Assembly: GCF_900143255.1 (NCBI RefSeq)
Contig: NZ_FRDI01000004.1
Span: 35,143 to 99,142 of the forward strand
Length of the DNA stretch: 64,000 nucleotides
Direction of reading: 5' to 3'
DNA from: Desulfovibrio litoralis DSM 11393
GTDB taxonomy: Bacteria > Desulfobacterota > Desulfovibrionia > Desulfovibrionales > Desulfovibrionaceae
Position 1 is the first letter of the stretch. Each line of letters starts with the position of its first letter. Position numbers and translations under genes: made by a program. Below, piece by piece: positions 38,525-46,428 of this stretch. Under the pieces are notes generated by a model. The model was not told the DNA's origin. It saw only the letters and a program-made list of their open reading frames with translations, and searched no databases.

Positions 38525-38692
38525 TTGCGACCATATTGCGACGGCAAAGGACGGCAACTTTACACCAAAGGACTCAATATTTGGGTCAAGCGACCATGTC
38601 AATTTTGCAGAACCAATTAAAATAACTTCAATTATCAAAAGGGTAACTTTAGTTGTTTGCACTGAATTATTTTTTGTGATAGCGTCATTGAT

Positions 38693-38825
38693 ATTCTCAG
38701 GGCGGGGTGTAATTCCCCACCGGCGGTAACCAATTAAGGGAGTCCGCGAGCGTTTTTCTTATGAAAGAGTCAGCAGATCTGGTGAAAATCCAGAACCGAC
38801 GGTAATAGTCCGGATGAAAGAGAAT
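38693..38825 (+). promoter_or_regulatory. FMN riboswitch (RFN element) of ribB
   Basis: All the conserved blocks are present: closing helix ATTCTC (38693-38698) with GAGAAT (38820-38825), CAGGGCGGGGTG, CCCCACCGGCGGTAA, GTCCGCGAGCG, CAGATCTGGTG with ATCCAGAACCGACGG, and AGTCCGGATGAAAG. FMN binding shuts off the gene downstream. Between it and ribB are CAGGG and CCCTG segments and a weak ACCT/AGGT hairpin that could mask the AAAGGAGG ribosome site, so control could be translational (inference). Confidence 0.97.
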
Positions 38826-38921
38826 ACGACGAAATAACAGGGATATAGTATCTCTTATTGGTGCTTTGTGCTCCGTTTAGTCGTGCGCCCTGATTCTGGC
38901 TTAACCTGAAAGGAGGTATTT

Positions 38922-39563
38922 ATGTGCCGGAATCTGTTGTCTTACTGGGGTTCTTCTAAAGAACGTATTTTTAATGCTGTTTCATCATTACAAAAAGGTA
39001 GAGGTGTCCTTATCGTAGATGATGAGGACAGAGAAAATGAGGGCGATTTAATATTTTCTGCTGAAACCATTACCAACGCACAAATGGCTATGCTTATTCG
39101 AGAATGTAGCGGAATTGTTTGTTTATGCATTACTAAAGCAAAAGCACAGGCTTTGTCTCTGCCACAAATGGTTCAAGATAACACCAGCTCATATGGAACA
39201 GCGTTTACCATTTCAATTGAAGCTGCTGAGGGTGTAACCACTGGTGTCTCTGCGTCAGACCGCGTTCAAACAATTAAGGCTGCAATAGCATATAATGCTC
39301 ACCCAAAAGACCTGAAACGGCCAGGACATGTTTTTCCTCTTGTTGCTAAAGATGGTGGTGTTTTAGAGCGTCAAGGGCATACAGAGGCGACTATAGATAT
39401 TATGAAGATCGCAGGGCTTCAACCTTATGGTGTTTTATGCGAGGTAACAAACTTTGATGGCACCATGGCGCGTTTGCCAGAAATTCATGATTTTGGGATA
39501 TTGCATAAAATTCCAGTTTTAACAGTGCAGGATATTGTTGAATTTAAATTGCATAGTGTTTAA
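38922..39563 (+). CDS. ribB: 3,4-dihydroxy-2-butanone-4-phosphate synthase
   Basis: A 213-residue stand-alone RibB. It makes the four-carbon unit of riboflavin from ribulose 5-phosphate. Seen: the acidic metal loop [11 protein letters not shown] (about residue 32), SGIVCLCI, the [12 protein letters not shown] block, [11 protein letters not shown] (about 106), RPGHVFPL and [11 protein letters not shown] (about 148). It lacks the GTP cyclohydrolase II half found in the fused enzyme of many Deltaproteobacteria; length and sequence are close to the gammaproteobacterial form. It has a strong AGGAGG ribosome site and an FMN riboswitch. The cassette lies between direct repeats beside a tRNA, so transfer is likely. 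Confidence 0.96.
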   Translation: MCRNLLSYWGSSKERIFNAVSSLQKGRGVLIVDDEDRENEGDLIFSAETITNAQMAMLIRECSGIVCLCITKAKAQALSLPQMVQDNTSSYGTAFTISIEAAEGVTTGVSASDRVQTIKAAIAYNAHPKDLKRPGHVFPLVAKDGGVLERQGHTEATIDIMKIAGLQPYGVLCEVTNFDGTMARLPEIHDFGILHKIPVLTVQDIVEFKLHSV

Positions 39564-39664
39564 TAGCTAGTTTATATTTATCAGTGTTTTTTTATATGTC
39601 GTTCGTTTATGTTTATAAGAAAAAATATTGATGTTATCATTTTTTTGCACCATTTTAAAGATTA

Positions 39665-39713
39665 GCGAAGTCCCATAAAGCCCTAAAATCCTTATAGGAC
39701 TTTGCTTTATGGC
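39665..39713. other. Imperfect hairpin after ribB
   Basis: GCGAAGTCC (39665-39673) pairs with GGACTTTGC across a loop of about 30 nt. The region from 39564 to 39965 otherwise holds the right direct repeat and a palindrome, with no gene that I can support. It could act as the ribB terminator, but the T run is poor. Confidence 0.35.
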
Positions 39714-39770
39714 AGTATGCCTTTTTTATTAGATTTTTTCTACCTGCCACCATCTTTGAGGGAGAGCCCC

Positions 39771-39818
39771 TAAATTTCAAAGACTTACGTGCTATTTAGC
39801 ATGTAGGTCTTTTTTTGT
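39771..39818 (+). repeat. Direct repeat (right copy) of the tRNA-Arg flank
   Basis: The first 34 bp are identical to 38476-38509; the following GGTCTTTTTTTGT is close to the left copy. It again forms a hairpin with a T run. The 1295-bp offset between the copies encloses only the riboswitch and ribB. Confidence 0.85.
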
Positions 39819-39827
39819 ATAAAGAAT

Positions 39828-39847
39828 ACCCCCAGCTAGCTGGGGGT
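39828..39847. repeat. Perfect 20-bp palindrome, possible IS200/IS605-type end
   Basis: The left half, ACCCCCAGCT, is followed at once by its exact complement, AGCTGGGGGT. It is GC-rich in an AT-rich region and lies 10 bp after the right direct repeat. Such hairpins mark the ends of IS200/IS605-type elements; no transposase gene is present here. Confidence 0.5.
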
Positions 39848-39965
39848 TCTAAAAAGATTGGGAAGAATACCTCAAAGCTTTTGTTATAAATTTCAAATTG
39901 ACTTATGAATAAAAAACTTTCAGGGAAACAAAAGCAGCTTTTTATTAGTAATATAATTATGATAG

Positions 39966-40322
39966 TTACTTTATACTTAAAATTAATTTTTCCAAATTAT
40001 TAGGCTCACCGGGCTTGTGATCATCAGGGTATAGTAACGCCGACATATAAAAAAGAGAACCAAGTTGCAGGGCGTTGTTGGCACCGTTTGAAAAGGTTCT
40101 GAGCTTGTCTTCTATTATATCATCGGACAATTCAGGTTTTTCTTTGATGAGTTTCTCATATTCATTGGGAAGAGTTAAAAGACACTTAGCTTTTTTTACC
40201 ATAAGCTCTTTATATTCTTCTTTATTATAATCAGGTTTTGTTAATAATTTTTTTGCATCATCTTCAAGTTTGAAGATTTCTTCACTTGCTTTTAGCAATA
40301 AACTTTTTAATGGGCTATTCAT
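39966..40322 (-). CDS. Protein of unknown function, charged and helical
   Basis: A 118-residue soluble protein, rich in Lys, Glu and Leu, with no signal peptide or membrane segment. The N-terminal two thirds (about 1-75) look like a helical hairpin or coiled coil. The C terminus has FSNGANNALQLGSLFYM and a Pro-rich turn, DDHKPGEPNNLEK. I do not recognise a family. No strong ribosome site precedes the ATG at 40322. It lies 46 bp downstream of the metallo-beta-lactamase/HD-GYP gene on the same strand and may be co-transcribed with it. Confidence 0.5.
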   Translation of the reverse strand: MNSPLKSLLLKASEEIFKLEDDAKKLLTKPDYNKEEYKELMVKKAKCLLTLPNEYEKLIKEKPELSDDIIEDKLRTFSNGANNALQLGSLFYMSALLYPDDHKPGEPNNLEKLILSIK

Positions 40323-40368
40323 AATAATTTCACAATGTTAAGGTTATAGCAAGTAGTTATAGCGTTAA

Positions 40369-42450
40369 TTAGGTTAAATTAGCTTGAGGGTGCATCTCGT
40401 TCTGTAGTTTATCATCAAATTTTAATTGAATTGATAAGAGTATATCTTTAACTTCATCTAAAACAGAGACAATAGAAGGGTCAAAGCGTATACCTGAATC
40501 TTTTTTAATTTCTTCTATTGCTTTATTTAGAGGGTAAGCTTTTTTCCCAAAACGTTCGGTGCAAAGAGCGTCGAGCGTATCGGCTATTGCGACTATGCGT
40601 GCCGGAATAGGAATATCTTCGCCTGCTAAGAGCGGAATATCTGTGTGTCCCGTATAACCTTCTCCGTTCCATTTTTGATGGTGGTGCAAGGCTATTTGTT
40701 TCGCCATTTCGTCTACGCCGACTTGGCTGTTGTTAAATAAACAGGAACCAAGGTAACAATGTTTTTCCATTTCTTTAAATTCAGAGGTGCTTAACTTTGC
40801 CTGTTTTTTTAGTATGATATCAGAAATTCCGATTTTGCCTATGTCGTGTAACATAGCGGCGTTATAAATTTGGTCTTTAATTTGAAAAACTCTATCATAA
40901 TCCATGCCCATTTTTTTTGCCCAAGCCACAAAAATTTCGGCTGAATAAGCACCGACTCTTTGAATATGATAACCTGTTTCAACCGGGTCATGCAAGGCGG
41001 CCATACTTAACATTCTTACGACAAGGTCTCTGTTTGTATGAGCTTTATCAACGGCGGTTACAGCCTGACTTCCCAAAACTTCTATTGTTAACTCATCATC
41101 GCTTGTAAACGCCACAATTTTATTATTTACTTTTTTGTTTTCTAGCTTTAACACAGCGATTAATTCATTACTGAAGTTACAAAACGGAACGGCTAAAACA
41201 GAAATAGTTTTATTTTCTGAGTGATCTTCTTGCAACGAGTTGTACTTAAATTGCGTTGTTTGATTGATATAATGTACATCGGGAATATTGACTATTGTTT
41301 TTGTTAAGCCGGCATAACCGCAAACAGAGTTGGCAGAAAGCGGAATCTCTATACGTGAATAAGTATGTTTGCTGTTTTGATGTTGCTTTTCGTTTTGAGA
41401 AAAAGACAATTGTAAACAGTTTTGCTCTTTGTTGAAAAGATAAAAGGCACCTGATTCGGCGTTGGTAAAAGAGCGAGCTTCTCTTAAGATGAGGTCGAGT
41501 ATAGTGTTTACGTCTTTATAACCTGATAAGGTTTGAATAAAGCGATTAACATGTTCTAAAAAATGTTCATGTTTTTTTATACTGGTTTCTTTTCCGGGGT
41601 AAATTATACCCATTCCTTCACTTGCCATATGTAAAGTAATTGGCAAATGAGAATATTTATTACGTAAGTTTGTTAAGCTTTGTTCTAATTCGGCATCTGT
41701 TTTACTTGTACTATGGTGAATAAAATAAAGGTGTTGTATTCCGGCTTGTACTGCAATTGGAATCCACATGCTGTATGAGGAATGTCCTAGACCTGCAAAT
41801 AGTTCATATTCATCATCGTCATAACTTGCATCAACAATTGCGACCTCAGCACCTTTCATGAGCTCTGCAATATTGTTGCAAATATCGATATGTTCTTGGG
41901 TTGGAGTATGTCCTTTTACAATTCCTTCATGGTCAGTACAATATACAAAAGACCAGTTATCGGCAGAAATTCTAAACGCCGAACAAATGGTGGCATGATA
42001 GGTTTGGGTTGTTTCTATTAAAATATCGCCGATTGAAAAACTTTGTCCGGGGTTAAAGTCGATAAAGTTAATTTGAGCCGGAAGGTCTTCAAATTTAGAA
42101 GGAGTTAAAGGAGGGCTTAATAAAGTTTTAACAACTTCTTTTGTTGTATGTTTTTCGATAAAGGGGCTATAAATATTGACCTGACTGTTTTGTTTGTATA
42201 AAGGCATAAAATAAGGAATGCCGTATATATGCGATAAATGTGTGTGAGACAATAAAATATTGGCTTGGATTTCTTTATCTTTAGCGACAAGTTCGTTGCC
42301 TATTATTTGCAAGCCGGAACCGGCATCAAGGATCAAAGTTTGTCCGTTATATGTCTCTATTTGCAAACAACTCGTGTTTCCACCATATTTTACTGTGTTG
42401 GAATTTAAAAGGGGATTTCCGCCTCTTGTTCCAAAAAATTTAATACGCAT
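40369..42450 (-). CDS. Metallo-beta-lactamase-like, GAF and HD-GYP fusion protein
   Basis: A 693-residue three-part signalling protein. Residues 1-270 resemble the metallo-beta-lactamase fold of cyclic-nucleotide phosphodiesterases (MRIKFFGTRGG, YGGNTSC), but the metal motif HxHxDH reads HTHLSH, with Ser in place of Asp. A GAF-type sensor follows (about 300-455), then HD-GYP (about 475-670) with LHDIGKIGI and HHHQKWNGEGYTG, where the usual GYP reads GYT. The last domain would hydrolyse cyclic di-GMP. AAGGA lies 9 nt before the ATG at 42450 and overlaps nothing useful for the ATG at 42459, so I chose 42450. Probably cytoplasmic. Confidence 0.88.
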   Translation of the reverse strand: MRIKFFGTRGGNPLLNSNTVKYGGNTSCLQIETYNGQTLILDAGSGLQIIGNELVAKDKEIQANILLSHTHLSHIYGIPYFMPLYKQNSQVNIYSPFIEKHTTKEVVKTLLSPPLTPSKFEDLPAQINFIDFNPGQSFSIGDILIETTQTYHATICSAFRISADNWSFVYCTDHEGIVKGHTPTQEHIDICNNIAELMKGAEVAIVDASYDDDEYELFAGLGHSSYSMWIPIAVQAGIQHLYFIHHSTSKTDAELEQSLTNLRNKYSHLPITLHMASEGMGIIYPGKETSIKKHEHFLEHVNRFIQTLSGYKDVNTILDLILREARSFTNAESGAFYLFNKEQNCLQLSFSQNEKQHQNSKHTYSRIEIPLSANSVCGYAGLTKTIVNIPDVHYINQTTQFKYNSLQEDHSENKTISVLAVPFCNFSNELIAVLKLENKKVNNKIVAFTSDDELTIEVLGSQAVTAVDKAHTNRDLVVRMLSMAALHDPVETGYHIQRVGAYSAEIFVAWAKKMGMDYDRVFQIKDQIYNAAMLHDIGKIGISDIILKKQAKLSTSEFKEMEKHCYLGSCLFNNSQVGVDEMAKQIALHHHQKWNGEGYTGHTDIPLLAGEDIPIPARIVAIADTLDALCTERFGKKAYPLNKAIEEIKKDSGIRFDPSIVSVLDEVKDILLSIQLKFDDKLQNEMHPQANLT

Positions 42451-42628
42451 GAGCACCATTCCTTAACTTATTGATATTTTATAAGATATTATTGTCTTGG
42501 TTAAATGAGAGTTGTGTTTTATTTTTTTTTGTTTATAATTTAATATAGTCTATTTGATTGCTCTTTGTCTATAGTCTGTTTTAGGTTTTTTTATTTGATA
42601 GTTCAATAATAGGGATTTATTTATTTTA

Positions 42629-43912
42629 ATGCAACATTTTTCATCTTTTATTAGTTTTTATGAATGGTTAGAAAACAAAAGCAGTTTTCATATGAAACTT
42701 GGTCTTGAACGTATTGAAACCGTTTTAAAAAACTTAAATATTTATCAGCCAAATTATAAAATTATTCAAGTCGTTGGGACAAACGGAAAAGGTTCAAGTT
42801 CTAGTTTTATATCTTTTTTAAGCCAATATAACGGTTATAAAACAGGGCTTTATACTTCACCTCATTTTATTTCAGTGCGAGAACGTATTTTAATTGATTC
42901 AAAACCTTTGCCAGAAGAATTATGGCTTGAATATGCCAATATTATTATTGATGCAGGTGGTGAGGTTTTAACTTATTTTGAATTTATCACCGTTTTGGCT
43001 GTTTTAGCTTTTTCTAAAAATAAAGTGCAAGTTGGAGTTTTTGAAGCAGGCTTGGGCGGACTGAATGATGCAACCAGTGTGCTTGACGCCGATTTACATC
43101 TTTTTACACCTATCGCCTTAGATCATAAGGCTATTATAGGTCCTGAGTTGAAAAATATAGCCGAAGACAAAAGCGGAGCAATTTCAGCACGCAGTATTGT
43201 TGTTAGTACAACCCAAAAAGTAGAAGTAGAAAATATTTTATCAAAAGCGGCACAAGAAAAAAATGCTTTATTTATTAAATTAGATAAAAAGCAGTTTTCT
43301 TTGCCTGAAGAATTTTTGACCGGGGCAAAACAGTTGGGGCTTTTGGGAAAACATCAACAAGAAAATGCCTTGTTGGCTCTTACCGGGTGGCGTTTATTTG
43401 CCGAAAAACACGCCTTTAACAATGATGAAAAAATGAATATAAAAGCCTTGGAAAAAACTTTTATAGCCGGGCGTTTACAGCGGGTTCAATTAAATAGAGC
43501 CGGAAAACCTCATTTCTTTTTATTAGATGCGGCTCATAACCCTCACGGCATGGCGACTTTGGGTAAAAGTTTAGGCGAGGCGGGCGTTCGCCCCTCTGCC
43601 TGTGTTTTTACCTGTATGTCAGATAAAGATATTAATGGCTTAGTTGCTAATTTACGGGTTTTATGTCCGGCACCGGTTTTTATTCCGGAACTTTTTAATA
43701 ACCCAAGATCTGTGGCTGCTTCTGTTTTGGCTGAGAAAATAGGTATGGCGGCTATGGCTGTGAAAAACTTTGAAGAGGCACTAAACAAAGCTTGTGAATT
43801 TGCAGAAAAAGAGGAATTAAATATAGAAACCCAGCCAATTCTTATTTGTGGTTCTTTATATTTACTTGCTGAATTTTTTACTGTGTATCCTGAATATCTG
43901 ATAAAAGATTAA
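42629..43912 (+). CDS. folC: Folylpolyglutamate/dihydrofolate synthase
   Basis: A 427-residue Mur-like ligase that adds glutamate to dihydropteroate and folates. It shows MKLGLERIETVLKNL at the start, the ATP loop VVGTNGKGSSSSF (about residue 47), YTSPHFISVRERI, the EAGLGGLNDATSV block (about 142) and LLDAAHNPHGMATLG (about 290). It is monocistronic or paired with selA, whose start is 61 bp further on. No clear Shine-Dalgarno precedes its ATG. Confidence 0.94.
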   Translation: MQHFSSFISFYEWLENKSSFHMKLGLERIETVLKNLNIYQPNYKIIQVVGTNGKGSSSSFISFLSQYNGYKTGLYTSPHFISVRERILIDSKPLPEELWLEYANIIIDAGGEVLTYFEFITVLAVLAFSKNKVQVGVFEAGLGGLNDATSVLDADLHLFTPIALDHKAIIGPELKNIAEDKSGAISARSIVVSTTQKVEVENILSKAAQEKNALFIKLDKKQFSLPEEFLTGAKQLGLLGKHQQENALLALTGWRLFAEKHAFNNDEKMNIKALEKTFIAGRLQRVQLNRAGKPHFFLLDAAHNPHGMATLGKSLGEAGVRPSACVFTCMSDKDINGLVANLRVLCPAPVFIPELFNNPRSVAASVLAEKIGMAAMAVKNFEEALNKACEFAEKEELNIETQPILICGSLYLLAEFFTVYPEYLIKD

Positions 43913-43973
43913 CTCATTTATTTTACTTAATATTTTTAACTTATACAATTTTATAAAACAGTGGTTATAAATA

Positions 43974-45446
43974 ATGTCAAAAGAAAACAATAAAAATAAT
44001 AATCAAGCAAAAGAAATTCAAACCACAGAACAAAAAAATTTGTTTCGGGCTTTACCTTCTATGGATCTTGTCTTAGAGCGTTGTGAGGTAAATTTATCAG
44101 AGTTAAGCTTACCTTTTTTGTTAACTCGCACTTTGCTTAAAGAATATATCGGCTTATTTTTAGATCAAATACGCCGTGATATTGTTATTGGTAAAATACA
44201 AGATAAGGCTTCGTTAAGTTTAGAGGTTTTGATGCCGAATTTGTTAGGTTTTGTATATAAAAAAGCCAAACCTCATTTCCGCAGGGTTGTAAACGCCACA
44301 GGTGTTGTGATTCATACAAATCTTGGGCGTTCTTTACTGGCGGAAAGTGCAACAAAGGCAGTTTTAGAGGCTTCCTCTTATTATTCTAATCTTGAGTTTG
44401 ATTTAAACAGTGGTGAACGTGGCAGTCGTTACAATCATGTTACGGAATTGTTGCAAAAATTGAGTGGGGCGGAAAGTGCTTTAGTCGTAAATAATAACGC
44501 CGCCGCCGTATTGTTGGTAATTGATACGCTTTGTAAAGGGCGAGAGGTGATAGTTTCACGAGGAGAACTGGTTGAAATAGGCGGTTCTTTTCGTATCCCT
44601 GAAGTAATAGAGCGAAGCGGGTGTATTTTAAAAGAAGTTGGTGCTACTAATTGCAGTCATTTATATGATTTTGAACGTGCTATTTCGCCTGAAACTGCGG
44701 CTATTTTAAAGGTGCATACTTCAAATTTTCGCATAATTGGCTTTACGGAACAACCGAGTTTAAATGAACTTGCAAAACTTGCTCATAAACACGACTTGCC
44801 TTTAATTAAAGACTTGGGAAGCGGAAGTTTATTTGATTTTTCCGAAGTCGGGTTGCAGATTTTGGCTGATGAACCGACAGTGCAACAAGTTGTTGATGCT
44901 GATGCCGATATTGTAACTTTTAGCGGCGATAAAGTCTTGGGCGGACCGCAGGCAGGCATTATTGTCGGAAAAGAAAAATATATTGCACAAATTAGAAAAA
45001 ATCCACTCAATAGAGCCTTGCGTATTGATAAAATGACTTTAGCCGCTCTTGAAGCCACTTTACGTTTATATACCGATAAAAAACTTGCCAGAGAACAAAT
45101 TCCTACTTTAGCCATGCTCACGGCAGAACCCGAGCTTTTAAAAGAAAAGGCATATAATTTAGCACAGATGCTTCGTTCTGAGTTGAACTCTTCTTTTAAT
45201 ATCAATTGTGTAGGCGGAAGTTCAAGAGTTGGAGGCGGGGCTTTTCCTGAAAAAGATTTGCCAACGACCTTGGTAAGAATTGAATCAGATAAGTTTAGTG
45301 CCGATAAAATAAAAAAACTCTTGTTAGAAGCGGATACGCCTATAGTTGGGCGTATTGAAAAAGAAGCCTTTTGTTTAGACCCTCGAACTTTGCTTGAGTC
45401 AGAGTATGCGTTTATCTTAGGGGCGTTGAAGGGGATTTTGGGGTAG
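43974..45446 (+). CDS. selA: L-seryl-tRNA(Sec) selenium transferase SelA
   Basis: A 490-residue PLP enzyme that turns Ser-tRNA(Sec) into selenocysteinyl-tRNA with selenophosphate. It shows VINTNLGRSLL-type VVIHTNLGRSLL (about residue 111), GERGSRYNHVTELL, the PLP pocket VNNNAAAVLLV, VSRGELVEIGGSFRIPEV and the PLP-bound Lys320 in SGDKVLGGPQAG. It implies selenoproteins in this organism; selB, selD and tRNA-Sec are not in the window. The 3' end, GALKGILG, stands in a set of about 20-bp near-repeats that run 45 bp past the stop. A large repeat island follows. Confidence 0.96.
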   Translation: MSKENNKNNNQAKEIQTTEQKNLFRALPSMDLVLERCEVNLSELSLPFLLTRTLLKEYIGLFLDQIRRDIVIGKIQDKASLSLEVLMPNLLGFVYKKAKPHFRRVVNATGVVIHTNLGRSLLAESATKAVLEASSYYSNLEFDLNSGERGSRYNHVTELLQKLSGAESALVVNNNAAAVLLVIDTLCKGREVIVSRGELVEIGGSFRIPEVIERSGCILKEVGATNCSHLYDFERAISPETAAILKVHTSNFRIIGFTEQPSLNELAKLAHKHDLPLIKDLGSGSLFDFSEVGLQILADEPTVQQVVDADADIVTFSGDKVLGGPQAGIIVGKEKYIAQIRKNPLNRALRIDKMTLAALEATLRLYTDKKLAREQIPTLAMLTAEPELLKEKAYNLAQMLRSELNSSFNINCVGGSSRVGGGAFPEKDLPTTLVRIESDKFSADKIKKLLLEADTPIVGRIEKEAFCLDPRTLLESEYAFILGALKGILG

Positions 45447-45490
45447 TTGAATGGGGTTTTAGGGTGGTTGAAGGATTTTGCGAGGGGGGA
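45424..45490 (+). repeat. Three degenerate 20-bp tandem units at the 3' end of selA
   Basis: Units of the form GGTAGTTGAATGGGGTTTT and GGTGGTTGAAGGATTTTG run from the last SelA codons across the TAG stop. Read on in frame after TAG, the sequence gives 20 sense codons before TGA, with LNGVLGWLKD echoing the SelA end GALKGILG. It looks like slippage or duplication at the gene end. Confidence 0.5.
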
Positions 45491-45549
45491 GTATAAGGTT
45501 GTTAAGTGATTGTTAATTCAATTTTTATTATATTCTATTATAATTTATT

Positions 45550-45643
45550 AACAAACTAACACTCCCACGAAACAAACCTCTTTCGGTCGCCTCATATATT
45601 TATAATAAAAATGAATTTTATTATAAATATATTACTTCGCTCA
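45550..45643 (-). repeat. Inverted tandem-type units next to the core repeat
   Basis: Read on the minus strand, this stretch holds two TTTCGTGGGA boxes, GGCGACCGAAAGAGGT and the AT hairpin TATAATAAAATTC / ATTTTTATTATA. The same modules make up the array at 46400-46830 in the other orientation. Confidence 0.65.
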
Positions 45644-45820
45644 ATATTCCCACGAAATAAATTTTGTTGGTCGCCTCCGGCGGGCACGGGCTTTATGTGA
45701 AGCCCTTTGCATTCCCCACATAAGGGGCTGGTCGCCCCTTAACCCTACTGCCGCAAATACATTAGTTGATGCCTATCGGCATCAAAAGTGGGTACGCACG
45801 TTAGTCTCTTTCATTGGCAA
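45644..45820 (-). repeat. Structured core repeat, copy C (inverted)
   Basis: On the minus strand: a TTGCCA start, hairpin P1 GATGCC-GATA-GGCATC, P2 TAAGGGGC-GACCA-GCCCCTTA, P3 GGGCTT-CACATA-AAGCCC and P4 CGCC-GGA-GGCG, then a TTTCGTGGGA box. The same four hairpins occur in copies A (46254) and B (63671). In P3 three pairs and in P4 one pair differ from A and B on both arms, keeping the pairing. No reading frame fits; it appears to be a folded RNA or a DNA hairpin element. Confidence 0.8.
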
Positions 45821-46253
45821 ACTAAAACTATGCTGTTGGAAAAGATTAATAGTATTTGAAGTTTTAAAATGGGCGTTAAGCATGAATGTAACACTTAACC
45901 ATTGGAAAAGATTAATAGTGTTTTGAAGCATCGTACAGAAACTTCAAGTTCATGGGTACATGTGGTTAAATAAAAAACAAAGACGACTCAAAGAAGTTCA
46001 TTTTGTGAAAGCGTTAGTGTTTTAATGGGTTGTGAAAAAAGATTAAATCTAACAAATACATGTTATTATATTGATTTTACAACTTACGTTTTTAGTTGCC
46101 GTTAAAATCAAGAAAGTTTCAAACTATAATTCCCATTAAAAGACACCATGCTAATCTAAGCGAAAACGGTTGTTGCAATATGCCGAAACGAAGTTGTTGT
46201 TAAATACACATACTCACGTCATTTTTTTTTGTTGTTAAGATGCCAAAGTGAAG
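45821..46253. repeat. Centre of the repeat island with short imperfect direct repeats
   Basis: TTGGAAAAGATTAATAGT occurs at about 45836 and 45902, each followed by a TTTGAAG-type end. Degenerate CCCATTAAAAG / CCATTAAAAGG segments recur at about 46131, 46197 and 46257. No open frame with a ribosome site is present. The inverted copy C lies to the left and copy A to the right, so the whole forms a large imperfect palindrome. Confidence 0.55.
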
Positions 46254-46428
46254 TTGCCATTAAAAGGAACCATCGTGCGTTTAAACTTTTGATGCCGACA
46301 GGCATCAACTAATGCGTGATGCGTTCGTGGGGTTAAGGGGCGACTAGCCCCTTATGGCGGGAATGCAAAGGGGAAAACATTTTCCCCGTGCCCGTCGGAG
46401 ACGACCAATAAAATTAATTTCGTGGGAG
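46254..46428 (+). repeat. Structured core repeat, copy A
   Basis: A TTGCCA start, P1 GATGCC-GACA-GGCATC, P2 TAAGGGGC-GACTA-GCCCCTTA, P3 GGGGAAAA-CA-TTTTCCCC, P4 CGTC-GGA-GACG, ending in TTTCGTGGGAG (46418-46428). Only loops differ from copy B in the first two hairpins. It leads directly into the tandem array. Confidence 0.8.

Noticed and set aside
38508..38729. 73-codon plus-strand frame after tRNA-Arg
   Set aside because: It runs into the FMN riboswitch, has no ribosome site and no recognisable domain; it is better explained as non-coding leader or donor DNA.
38397..39818. Intact genomic island or prophage at tRNA-Arg
   Set aside because: There is no integrase, and the direct repeat starts after the tRNA rather than within its 3' end, so only a small cassette or a duplication is supported.
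44783..45205. 140-codon minus-strand frame inside selA
   Set aside because: Same reasons: antisense to the PLP domain of SelA, with no independent support.
45836..45926. Possible CRISPR from the TTGGAAAAGATTAATAGT pair
   Set aside because: Only two clear copies, imperfect, with no further regular spacers and no cas genes in the window.
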